Origin: Phytophthora colocasiae | Taxonomy: Eukaryota > Oomycota > Peronosporomycetes > Peronosporales > Peronosporaceae | Length of the DNA stretch: 64,000 nucleotides | NCBI GenBank assembly: GCA_018806915.1 | Contig: JAGKQI010000075.1 | Coordinates: 1 to 64,000 of the forward strand | Reading direction: 5' to 3' | Shown here: one piece after another, positions 48,330 through 57,340 of the stretch | Layout of the letters: every line of letters begins with the position of its first letter | How positions within the stretch are numbered: the stretch's first letter is position 1 | Translations under genes and position numbers: made by a program | The notes under the pieces: generated by a model | The model's input: the letters and a program-made list of their open reading frames with translations, nothing else | Database searches by the model: none | Told to the model about the DNA's origin: nothing

Positions 48330-50557
48330 TCTCCAGCTTCATGGATCTCCCCACAATCACGGCAGGCGTATAGACAGCGATCCGTTGGGTGGCCCCTCTT
48401 TCCGCACTTGTCACAGGTTAAACGTCTCCAGCAGTCCAGATCCGTGTGCTTCCGCGATCCGCAGTGAGAACAGCGACTTCGATCGTGATCTGATCCCCTG
48501 CGATCCGTGATCCGGCTTCGATCTTGCGCGTTCGTGTGCGATCGCGACTGATCCAGTTGGTGGGGAGCGCCCCCAGTACCGATCGGCTTGTCTTCCGACG
48601 CGGCAAGGTATATCCTCCGGAGATCGCCTTCAGAATCGGATCCGTCTGATCCGGATATCTCCTCCGATTCCGAGCTCGGATCCTGGGTTTGAATCGCCCG
48701 TACCACCGCTCGGGTGGGTGCTGCCGGGGCACTGGTCGGTGCCTTTTGTCTGTACTTCGATCCAAATGCAGATTTACGCTGTCTGCTTTTCGCCCGTTCT
48801 CGGGCACAAAGTACCTCCTCAAGTTCATCGACGTCACTCAGTCGGAGTAGGGTCAGCCGATCGGCTAACTCCGGATCCCCCAATGTCTCGATGTAGTGGT
48901 CTACATGTTCCCGGCGGGCCTTAGGGCTTCCATCCTTGATCTTCAGTCTAGCACGTAAAGCCGCCACGTTGAGCCGGTAGAGATAATCGAGAGGAGTCTC
49001 TTCCGATCGCTTGCGAGCGTGGTAGTATTGCCACGCGACCAACATACCCAACCCACAATATTGGGTCTGGAAACTGTCCAACAGATCCGCCCACTTGGTT
49101 TTCGTCGTTCGACTGAGCTGCCTGTACCAGTTCTTTGCCGGTCCCACCATCAGATCTGCAAACGTGAGGCATTTCTCTTCTTCCGTAGCCTGATCGCGCT
49201 GGAACGCTGACTTGACCTTACCGATCCAGGCCCGAGCGCGATCTTCGTCCAGATCTTTACCCGCAAAATCTTTCAGATCTGAGATCGCTGAGATCCGGAC
49301 CCGCTGGATGATCGACGATCCTCCTTGACCGATCGCCGCGGATGCGATCGCTGCTCGGCTCGACATCTGTCCACCGGAACTTGGTATGCCCAGATCGTCC
49401 GGATCGTATTCCCATGCATCCGGATCCGAGGCCGTAACGGACTCCATTTCAACATCCAACTCCCCTTTGATCGGCGATCGGGGTGTCGCGAGATTCCGTT
49501 CTTTTAAGAAACGATCCATCGCCATTTGAAAGTAGTCGTCCAACTTGTTGCTCGATCCAGTGGAATTAGTCGTTGGCGCGGTCTGGTCTGTCCGGGTCCG
49601 GCGATTTTCTTGCTGATCAGGTGTCTTAGCCTCCAGTTTCGTGGCCACCGATCGTGTATCTTGTTTCTTCATACGCGATTTCAGGAATCTGGCACCGGAG
49701 GGGCCCAGCGACATGCGTTGCAGCCTTCTCGGGCTGTCGGAATCTGGTTCCGAGGTCGCTGACGCGTAGTATGATGATCCAGTCTGATAGCCTGGATCGG
49801 GCGTCAGTGGGCGCTCGCCGACCAAGATCTTGAGAGAATCGAATAGATCACGGGTCGCAGATTGAATCGCCTCCAGTTCCAGGTCAAATAGCGAGTTTGG
49901 GTCGAACTCTCCCGCCACTAAACCAGCTTCTTGGAGTAGATCGAGTAGAATCTTCACCGCGTTCAGGCGGTCCGAGCTAGTCCGGGGCCTGGACACCGGG
50001 CCAGTTAGGTTACCGATCTGGCGGACTTGTATGATCGTAAGAACGGGATCGTTAAGCAAGGTCTCACTTAGCATCTTCCTGTAATAGGCCTGCTCGATCG
50101 CGTCCTTAGTGATCGTCGATCCTGGGTTGATCACATCTTCTGGCTCCGAGTCTGGAGCTTTCAATTTCGTCCGAGTGCTCTTGATCTTCTTTTTCTTGGT
50201 CGATCTTGAGGCAACAGTGGACATGGTGAGCAGATTAGGTTTCAGCTTTGCTGATTCCTTATCGCTCGTGTGCGGATCTCGATTCTCATCGAGATCCGCA
50301 ATGGCCCTCGAAGGGGCCTTGGGAGGAATTCGAGTTTTTTCTTCGAGATCTAGATTGCGATCCAGGTCTGCCTCGCGCCTGTCAGTAGAGATCCTCCCAG
50401 CACTCTGCTGATCTGTGGATCTTTCCGTTTTCAGCGGTGCCTCCGTCGATCCAACATTCGTAGGCACTTCTTCCCCTTGTTCTTCTTTTATCTTGACATC
50501 TTCTTGGGACTCACGGTGATATCCGAAGTCACCAAAAGATCCGGGCACGCGCACCAT
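48230..50557 (-). CDS. element A gag
   Basis: The intact frame is 775 codons from ATG 50557, or 816 if read into the LTR. I prefer 50557 because it is the first ATG outside the LTR; it overlaps the primer-binding site. The N-terminal half is charged and Ser/Pro-rich with basic KKKKIKSTRTKLKAP. A Retrotrans_gag-like helical domain follows (around SDLKDFAGKDLDEDRARAWI to DELEEVLCARERAKS). The C-terminus has two CX2CX4HX4C zinc knuckles (CSHCGSRKHTDLDC and CDKCGKRGHPTDRC) and a third knuckle-like CRDCGEIHEAGEC, starting about residue 696. Gag packages the element RNA in virus-like particles. It is the only long undamaged frame of the element. Confidence 0.92.
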   Translation of the reverse strand: MVRVPGSFGDFGYHRESQEDVKIKEEQGEEVPTNVGSTEAPLKTERSTDQQSAGRISTDRREADLDRNLDLEEKTRIPPKAPSRAIADLDENRDPHTSDKESAKLKPNLLTMSTVASRSTKKKKIKSTRTKLKAPDSEPEDVINPGSTITKDAIEQAYYRKMLSETLLNDPVLTIIQVRQIGNLTGPVSRPRTSSDRLNAVKILLDLLQEAGLVAGEFDPNSLFDLELEAIQSATRDLFDSLKILVGERPLTPDPGYQTGSSYYASATSEPDSDSPRRLQRMSLGPSGARFLKSRMKKQDTRSVATKLEAKTPDQQENRRTRTDQTAPTTNSTGSSNKLDDYFQMAMDRFLKERNLATPRSPIKGELDVEMESVTASDPDAWEYDPDDLGIPSSGGQMSSRAAIASAAIGQGGSSIIQRVRISAISDLKDFAGKDLDEDRARAWIGKVKSAFQRDQATEEEKCLTFADLMVGPAKNWYRQLSRTTKTKWADLLDSFQTQYCGLGMLVAWQYYHARKRSEETPLDYLYRLNVAALRARLKIKDGSPKARREHVDHYIETLGDPELADRLTLLRLSDVDELEEVLCARERAKSRQRKSAFGSKYRQKAPTSAPAAPTRAVVRAIQTQDPSSESEEISGSDGSDSEGDLRRIYLAASEDKPIGTGGAPHQLDQSRSHTNAQDRSRITDRRGSDHDRSRCSHCGSRKHTDLDCWRRLTCDKCGKRGHPTDRCLYACRDCGEIHEAGECPMEEFYNQIRKWYDPTRHAGLFPEQVEKMLN
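50541..50556 (-). promoter_or_regulatory. primer-binding site of element A
   Basis: The minus strand reads TGGTGCGCGTGCCCGG one base inside the 5' LTR. It would pair with a tRNA ending CCGGGCACGCGCACCA; I cannot name that tRNA. The B family has the same site with one change at 62968-62984. Confidence 0.82.
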
Positions 50558-52096
50558 TGTGATGGAGCGGATCTGGCCAAAATCTGGTTGCGGCCGATCG
50601 CGATCGCCACTTGCGCCCAGACACCGACTAACGGAGGGGGTCCCCCGATGATCCGTGATCTTGCTGCGTGTAGTGTTCACTTTGTGTACCCGTCGGTAGG
50701 CGGGTTACGCTCTTCCAGGTGACTTCTGAAGATGTCTTGGGACGAGAAGAATGTCTTGGGTGACGCAGGGGTGGTGAGATAGCGTGGGAATGCTTCACTC
50801 TACCTCGGAGGGGTTGATCCGGGTCACAGGCGAGTTCTCGAGCCTTGATCGGGTCGCCTGGTCTTCGATCCAGGTCTTCCAAAGGTCCAATGTTGGGGAT
50901 CTGGTCCCTTCCTTTACGATGCTTGCCGCTTCCTATAGCGGGGGTCTTGATGGGTTGAGAGTCGACGGGATCGTCCAGCCAAGCAGCCAATTCCTTCCGA
51001 TCCGTAATAAGCACTTAAAGGATAGATCACTAGATAGGGTAAAAACTGGCCAATGTATTATCCAGAATTAACCTCTATGCTAGATCTCTTCTCCTTACCT
51101 TCCTGGTGCTGGTGGGCCAATGTAATTCCCGGTTCCAGTCTTGGACGAAGGCACTTGTGAGGTCCAGAGCAAATTCGATTCTGTTTATGGTTATTCCTAT
51201 GCCTACTAGTCCCATCCTCATCTGCTATCCTACGATCACCTGACACCCGGCTACACAGCTGCTCTTCCGATCTTCGATCTCGATCCCCCCTAACCCTTGA
51301 TCGCGATCTCGATCATCGATCTCGGTCATCGATCTCGATCATCGATCTCGATCATCGATCTCGGTCATCGATCTCGGTCATCGATCTCGGTCATCGATCT
51401 CGGTCATCGATCTTGATCATCGATCTTGAACTTGATGTGCGATCTTGACCAGCAGTCTTGATCGGCTATCCTGAACAACGACCTTGATCAGAAATCTTCT
51501 CGCTTGATCTAGTATCCCCGTGTTGTCGATAGTCAAGATCGTGATCTTCCTGAACTTGAACATCGCTCCCTCGTGCGACCGATGCTGCCGCCATTGTTCG
51601 GACTGGAAATCTCCTCTCGGCATGATCCCTGCATGGCTGCCTCCTCGGGCACTCCTTGAATCTCCTTCGGCTTAACACAGTGTGTAACGTCACTGATCTT
51701 GTGCGATTCACGCTGATCGCTGGATATCGGCTCCTTTCTCGGCGGCATCTCACGATCAGGTCGTTATCGATCCACAGCAGATCGTGCCTGTCCCGATCGT
51801 GCCTGCCCCGATCTGCCGCCGCTTTGGCCCCCTTCTCCCTGGTGCTGAGCCACTACGTGAGACCTTACGGTGGGGTTCTCTGATCGCTTAGTCCCACTCG
51901 ATCAAGACGCCGTCCATCATCCACTCGCGGAGAGATCAAGACGATTATCGACCCGGGTCCATTCGTTAGCCGTCGTTCGCGCAATCTGGGGTCATCAACC
52001 GGTATCTTGCTACGCCAGAGGCCCCTGTCGCTTGATCCGACTCTCTCCGGGCCTGACGGTGCCTTTTCTCGGATTTCTTATTCGCGCTTCACCACA
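50558..52096 (-). mobile_element. 5' LTR of element A
   Basis: It is the partner of 38111-39619 and nearly identical to it, with TGTGATGG instead of TGTGGTGG at the inner end, GGGGGTCCCCC instead of GGGTCCCC, and two extra microsatellite units. It is followed by the TAAC duplication. Confidence 0.93.
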
Positions 52097-52100
52097 TAAC
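52097..52100. other. target-site duplication of element A, right copy (TAAC)
   Basis: It matches 38107-38110; the sequence then continues TGTATTCCTTGAACC exactly as in LTR 1 after 33314. Confidence 0.93.
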
Positions 52101-52465
52101 TGTATTCCTTGAACCATCATCGTCACACAGGACGGCAACGGGATGAGGTCTCTCAGAGATACATTCTTCTGAGAAACTTTCTGCCAACCTTTAGGCACTC
52201 ATCGTCGGGGAAAGTCCGGTGATCAGACTGAGTGTTATTGTCTCTCGGAGTTTGTGCACTTTTCCGAGGAACACTTCTGATCTCTTGGGCCCCTTTGCAG
52301 TACAGGTGAAGGTTAATATATATATTTCTTCCACAGATCCATCATTGTCGCACGGGACATAACCTCGTCCCACATCTCCCTTTCTCCCACAACCCAGTAT
52401 GTGTCCAATCACATCACAGCGTAACGTCCATATCCACTCAAAAAATCGTAATTAGCAACGTGTCA
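52101..52465 (-). mobile_element. B-family LTR 2, right part
   Basis: It continues LTR 2 after element A and ends GTGTCA as LTR 1 does at 33685. Differences from 33315-33685 are few single bases and a missing ATT in the CATCATATTG stretch. Confidence 0.92.
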
Positions 52466-52479
52466 ACCGCCCCTCCTGG
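52466..52479 (-). promoter_or_regulatory. polypurine tract of the second B element
   Basis: The sequence is the same as at 33686-33699, next to LTR 2. Confidence 0.7.
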
Positions 52480-52719
52480 TCATAATTCGTCAGTGCGGAA
52501 CTTTCTCCAAACTGAGCATCATGGCCAGGACAGTACGTTAGAAGTCCCGTGAATAGTGTAGCTGTGACGCTCTCAAAACCTCCGGGATTTCAGAGTCTCT
52601 GGTGTCCTGTCGCTCAGTGTGATTCCATCAGACTCAGAAATAGCCAACTGTCGTATCCCACAAACGGCCACATCCCGATTTCCTTTCTGACACACAAGTC
52701 AGAAGAAGATCCAGCAACC

Positions 52720-54111
52720 ATGGGCTCTCCACCGGCTTCTACTACTGACAACGCCTCGGGCACTGGGCCTGCTTCGGCATCCGTAGCGTCGCGAGGTGGT
52801 GGTGACGGTGCTCCCGCATCACCTGGTGGCAGCTCAAGCGCCCCAGCCTCACAGTCGAGCGCGTCCGCCGCTCCGAAGCAGGGCGTCGATGCCGCTGACA
52901 GCGATGAGCACGTGAACATGCCGGATACTTCTGCGGCCTCTGTTCCTACGAGTCCTTCTTCTGGCGTCGCAGTTTCGTTCCCCAGAGGGCCACATATTCT
53001 CTCTACCACCGAGGTGGATGATCTGTTTGGGCTCGGACAACAACCGTTGGACGAAGAGAAGTCCGACGTCCCTTCCAACTGGGTGGACCCCGAGCCAACG
53101 CCTGAAGGACGGCCATTCTTGGTTGGCGTTCCGGCGCTCGCTGAAGACTTTCGTGTGGGAAACCACATAGCGAACATCTACGGGGGACCAGGCGTTCTGG
53201 TGGGCCTCGAGGGCTTTACGCCGGCCGACATCTCGGAGCTTGAGCGCGTGATTCCTGACTTCACTGAAGGTCAGATGCTCGTTCCACATGTAGACAGCCG
53301 TAACGGCATGAGTCTTGAACACACACATGGGGTCCGTTGACGTCCTCCGGGAATTGGCAGCAATCCTCCTGCACCTCCCTCATCAGCGTCTCGCTGAGCG
53401 GGTGTACAAGACGGGTTATCTGAAGCAGATGGCTGGCGCGCACCGTCGGCTTCGACTCCAAGTAGAGTCCCAGGGCGGTGCATCTCTGGTGGACACGGCC
53501 GCTATTCAGAACGAGTCCGAAGATCTCAAGCGTCAGTGGGTCTTCAACTGCCAGTATTGGCGTCATGAAGTGCTGGACGCCCGGCGTACTGCCAGTGAGG
53601 TCGAAGATCGTGTGAATGCGGAGTCCAAGAGTCTCGCGTCGCACTATCAGGACCAGATAGATGCCCTGGAGGCCGAGAAGTCGGCCTTGGAAGAACGCCT
53701 GGAGGACTCTCGAGCGGAGGTCCGGTTGCTGGAAACTCGCCCCACGACCACAGCCACAGACTCCTGGGGTTTTCTGGAGTACCTGTTTGAACACGGGGAG
53801 TTGAACGGCAGTTGGGTACGTCTTCGGGAGCTTCTGGTGAACTTCCAAGAGGGGAAGGCGCCGCCTGGAGACTGGGACACCATCATCAACGTGACTGCGA
53901 TGGATCAGCGCAAGGCGGAAATCCCTGACTTCTCCAAGCGTCTGGCTAAACATCGGTCCGACCAAGCAGCAGCGGCCAAGAAATCGACCAAAGTGCTGGA
54001 TCTGACGGGTGCTGGCAGTGGTGTGACGGTCTCCGGTGGGCATGCTGGCAGCTCCGAGAAGTCAGGCACTCGCCCGGTGAACAAGTCTGGGTCGCCTACC
54101 AGGTCAACCAA
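52720..54111 (+). pseudogene. antisense gene of B element, copy 2, truncated
   Basis: It is nearly identical to 33940-35330 and starts at the same ATG. The same 61-bp intron (53300-53360) is present. Copy 2 reads WVDPEPTPEGRPFLVG where copy 1 is out of frame between two compensating indels, and keeps the CCC near 53932 that copy 1 lost, so copy 2 shows the better frame: N-terminus, coiled coil and PDFSKRLAKHRSDQ are continuous after splicing. It is cut at 54111 within the Ser/Lys linker by an RT fragment, so the C-terminal domain is missing. Confidence 0.78.
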
Positions 54112-55319
54112 ATCATACGCATGTGCATCGATTATCGATTGGTGAATGGTTTTATCCAGTTGTCGCGTTATCCGTTGCCCCTGATAGACGATCTGTTGAT
54201 TGGTTTTGAGGCAGCACTGTGGTTTATGAGTCTGGATATGGCGAGTGGTTTTTGGGCTATTCGAATGACGGAGCGTGCAAGGCTGATCTCAGCGTTCATC
54301 TGCCCATTTGGACACTTCCAGTGGGTAAGAATGCCCTTCGGTCTGAAGAACGCCCCTCTGGTGTATCAGGCTATGCTGGATAACTGCCTGTGGGGGTTCG
54401 TACGATTGTCACCTGAAGAGGAAGCCGAGGTTGACTCTGATGTGCTGGAATTCCTGAAGTTAGAACCCCAGAACTCTGACGTACATGGTCTGATGTCTGG
54501 TGAACAACTTCAGAACTCTGATGAACACATGACGGAGGTTACGGTGCTCACCGACCAAATGACTGTCTTTCAGAGGAACATCCCAGTCCCGTCCTTCATG
54601 GGACCGGTACTCGGTCGAAGTTCCTACATTGACGACATTGCTCATGGGGCGCCCACCTGGGATCAACTTTGCGAAGACTCGAACGCCTTGCTCTTCAGAC
54701 TCAGATACTGGAACATTTATGTGAGCCTGCCCAAGAGCGAGTTTGGGAAACTGACGATTCCTTATCTGTCGCATGAGATTAGTGCTGAAGGACTGAGAGC
54801 CACGCCGAAGATCGTCAAAGGAGTGGAGGAATTGCCCTTCCCGTCGACACTAAAGGGAGTACAGAGTTTCATGGGAAGTCTGAATTACTACAACAAGTTT
54901 ATCGAAGGCTTACCGGTGATCGCTGCTGTGCTCTACGAGTTGTCTGATGAACAGATTCGCGCTGGTCGAGATTTGGCTCGAGCTAAGGAAGCCTTTGAAA
55001 TCCTGAAGCGCAAGATTGTCTCGACACCGCTCCTCAGACACCCAGATCGCACCAGACCTTTCGTTATTATACCTCTCATGCGAACCCGTGGGCTGCTTCA
55101 GCCGTCTTGGGACAGGAGTATGATGGAGTGATACACCCCGTACGGTTCACTGGACGTGTGCTGAATGAGGCAGAACTCCGGTATCACATCGCGGAGAAGG
55201 AGGTCATCGCGATCCTCAGGGTTCTGGAGAACTTTCGGACTCTGGTAAACACGAGTCCCGTGATCACGGTGTACACCAGACATTCGGTGTTGAAATGGCT
55301 CCTCACGCACACGGCGTAA
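54112..55319 (+). pseudogene. reverse transcriptase and RNase H fragment, inverted relative to its surroundings
   Basis: The plus-strand frame begins inside RT (MCIDYRLVNGFIQLSRYPLP), continues with SLDMASGFW, RMPFGLKNAPLVYQ, SYIDDIAHGAPTWDQL and SFMGSLNYYNKFIEG, and after a one-base shift near 55078 with RNase H (HIAEKEVIAILRVLENF, ending WLLTHTA). It is closely related to element A's RT, hence Chronos-like, but distinct from element C. A 35-residue spacer rich in AACTCTGA words (near 54465-54535) separates palm parts. Both ends are abrupt breakpoints. In an A-like element, RT should be on the other strand from the antisense gene, so this piece was inverted or came from another copy. Confidence 0.85.
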
Positions 55320-57340
55320 GACGCTAAGCCTCATCGAGAGGAAGTCATCGACTTGCTTGCGAACAGCAAGGGGGCTGACATCAGCAAGCTCGGAGTCGAG
55401 CGACGGTACAGCCTCTCCCCCACCAAGCCCAAGGCTACCGCGTGGCGGAGTGAGCGGGACGCGCGGATTCGCAAGGCCGTTCACGTAGAACGGGGTGAAG
55501 CCTGTCGTAGAACGGGGTGAAGCCTGTCGAGGCATGCACCGCGTTGTTCATTGAGAACTCAACGAGAGGGAGCATAGCGCTCCAACGCTTCGGCGTTTCA
55601 GCGCATACGCTGCGGAGGATGTCCTCCAGGACGCGGTTCACGCGTTCAGTCTGACCGTCGGTCTGCGGATGATCCGCCGTGGACATGTCCAGTCGAGTGC
55701 CAAGCACTTTGAAGACGGACGTCCAGAAGTGACCCGTGAAACGGGGGTCTCGATCCGAGACAATGGTCTCTGGGAGCCCATGCTGGCGGAAGACACGATC
55801 GATAAGATCGTCGCTGTACCAGCGCCATCGACGGTGTCCGGCACAGCCGCTAGGTGAGCCATCTTGCTCAGACGGTCAACAAAGACCACAACGCCCGTGT
55901 TGCCTGCCGTATCCTTCGGCAGGCCAAACACGAAGTCCATACTCATGGACTGCCAACACCCAGAGGGTACAGGCAAGCTCGCCAAAGGCGCTGCCGCATG
56001 CGGCGAGGGTTTAACCCGCTGACACGTCTCGCACGTGTGCACATATGTGCTGATCCACTTGTACATCTTCGGCCACCAGTACATGGAGCTCACCGAGCTG
56101 TAGGTCTTCTCGCGACCGAGGTGGCCGCTTGTGGGCGTGTCGTGGGCCTCATAGAGGATACGATACTTCAGATCCTCATCGTGAGGAACCACCACACGTG
56201 GTGGGTCATCCTGACCCGTGCTGTAGTACAGCAGACCGCCTTCCAGACTATAGCGTTGGAGTCTCGCCTTTAGGCGTCGTGACAGAGTCACCTTTGAGTC
56301 CTTAAACTCATCGCCCCCTAGAGCTTGAAGCAGCGCGACACAAGAGTCGTCCTGAGCGTAAGCTGCTCGAACCATGTCCGTCACGGACGACGTCACCGAG
56401 GTGACATGAGATAACTCATAGTCCGGGCGACGTGATAACGCGTCAGCGAGGACGTTCTGCCTGCCAGGCTTGTACTTCACCTCGAAGTTATACTCCGCAA
56501 AGAAGGAGAGCCATCGAGCCATCCTCTGCGAGAGGTGAGGCGACTGCGTCGCTGTGCGTAGTGACGCATGATCCGTGTAGATCACAAACGGCTTGGAGCC
56601 GAGCAGGTGAACCCTGAATTTGACGAGAGCGTACTTCATCGCAAGTAGCTCCTTGTCATGAACTGGATAGTTCTTCTCAACAGCCTTGAGCTGCCGAGAC
56701 TCAAACGCAATGACGCGTTCGCGCCCGTCGGCGTCCGCTTGTAGCAAAGCACTGCCGATGGCAAAGTCCGAGGCGTCACAGACGACGATGAACGGACGAT
56801 CGGGGTCTGGCAACGCCAGTATCGGTGCCTGAAGCAGACTATCCTTGATACGAGTGAACGCACTCTCGTGCTCAGCACGCCATACCCATTCGGCATCTTT
56901 CTTAAGGAGATCCGTCAGTGGCCGAGCCAACTCAGCGTAGTTCTCGCTGTACTTGTGCAAGTAGTTGGCCAAGCCCAGCCACTTACGCAAGTCCTTCTGG
57001 TTCAAGGGAACCGGCCAGTCCACAATGGCCTTGACCTTTGCTGGATCAGCACGAAGGCCATGCTTCCCAATGAAGCACCCTAGGAAGGGGATTTCTTCCG
57101 CGCCAAAGACGCACTTGTCTGCGTTGGCGTACAATTTGTTGGTGCGCATGCACTCGAGCACTGCTCTCACGTGTTCCACGTGTACCTCGACATCAGTCTT
57201 CCCGTGCTCAGCACGACTGTGGACGAACACATCGTCAAAGTACGTCTGTGCGAATGCCCGTAGGGGCCTGAACAACTGCGTCCTAGACGATTGAACGTTG
57301 CAGGCGCATTCGACAGCCCTTGGGGCATGACGAGCCACTC
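55320..57340 (-). pseudogene. element C pol, 3' half: RT, RNase H, integrase
   Basis: The frame from 57338 holds the RT catalytic AQTYFDDVFVHSRAEHG, thumb LGLANYLHKYSENYAEL, RNase H (VVCDASDFAIGSALLQ, YTDHASLRT, NVLADALSRRPDYE), the integrase zinc domain (HDTPTSGHLGREKTY...CETCQRVK) and the first catalytic Asp (SMSMDFVFGL). After shifts near 55810 and 55710 come the second (SDRDPRFTG) and the Glu (HPQTDGQTERVNRVLEDI). A tandem 22-bp duplication (55484-55505 and 55506-55527) shifts the frame after STGFTPFY. The sequence stops at 55320. Confidence 0.87.
55484..55527. repeat. 22-bp tandem duplication in integrase
   Basis: CGTAGAACGGGGTGAAGCCTGT occurs twice back to back. The element needs one copy for the frame (STGFTPFYVNG), so the second copy is a disabling slip or an assembly error. 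Confidence 0.85.

Larger units (their letters stand above)
38111..52096 (-). mobile_element. element A: complete Chronos-like Ty3/gypsy retrotransposon with antisense gene
   Basis: The element is 13,986 bp, with LTRs of 1,509 bp (38111-39619) and 1,539 bp (50558-52096) that end TGTGGTG...CACA on the minus strand. Order on the minus strand: 5' LTR, PBS, gag, protease, linker, RT, RNase H, second RNase H, integrase, chromodomain, then an opposite-strand gene, polypurine tract, 3' LTR. The second RNase H plus chromodomain match the published description of oomycete Chronos elements. The LTRs differ by only a few substitutions and a microsatellite length change, so the insertion is young. The coding part has at least five one-base frameshifts and one stop. 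GATC is strongly enriched throughout. Confidence 0.92.
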
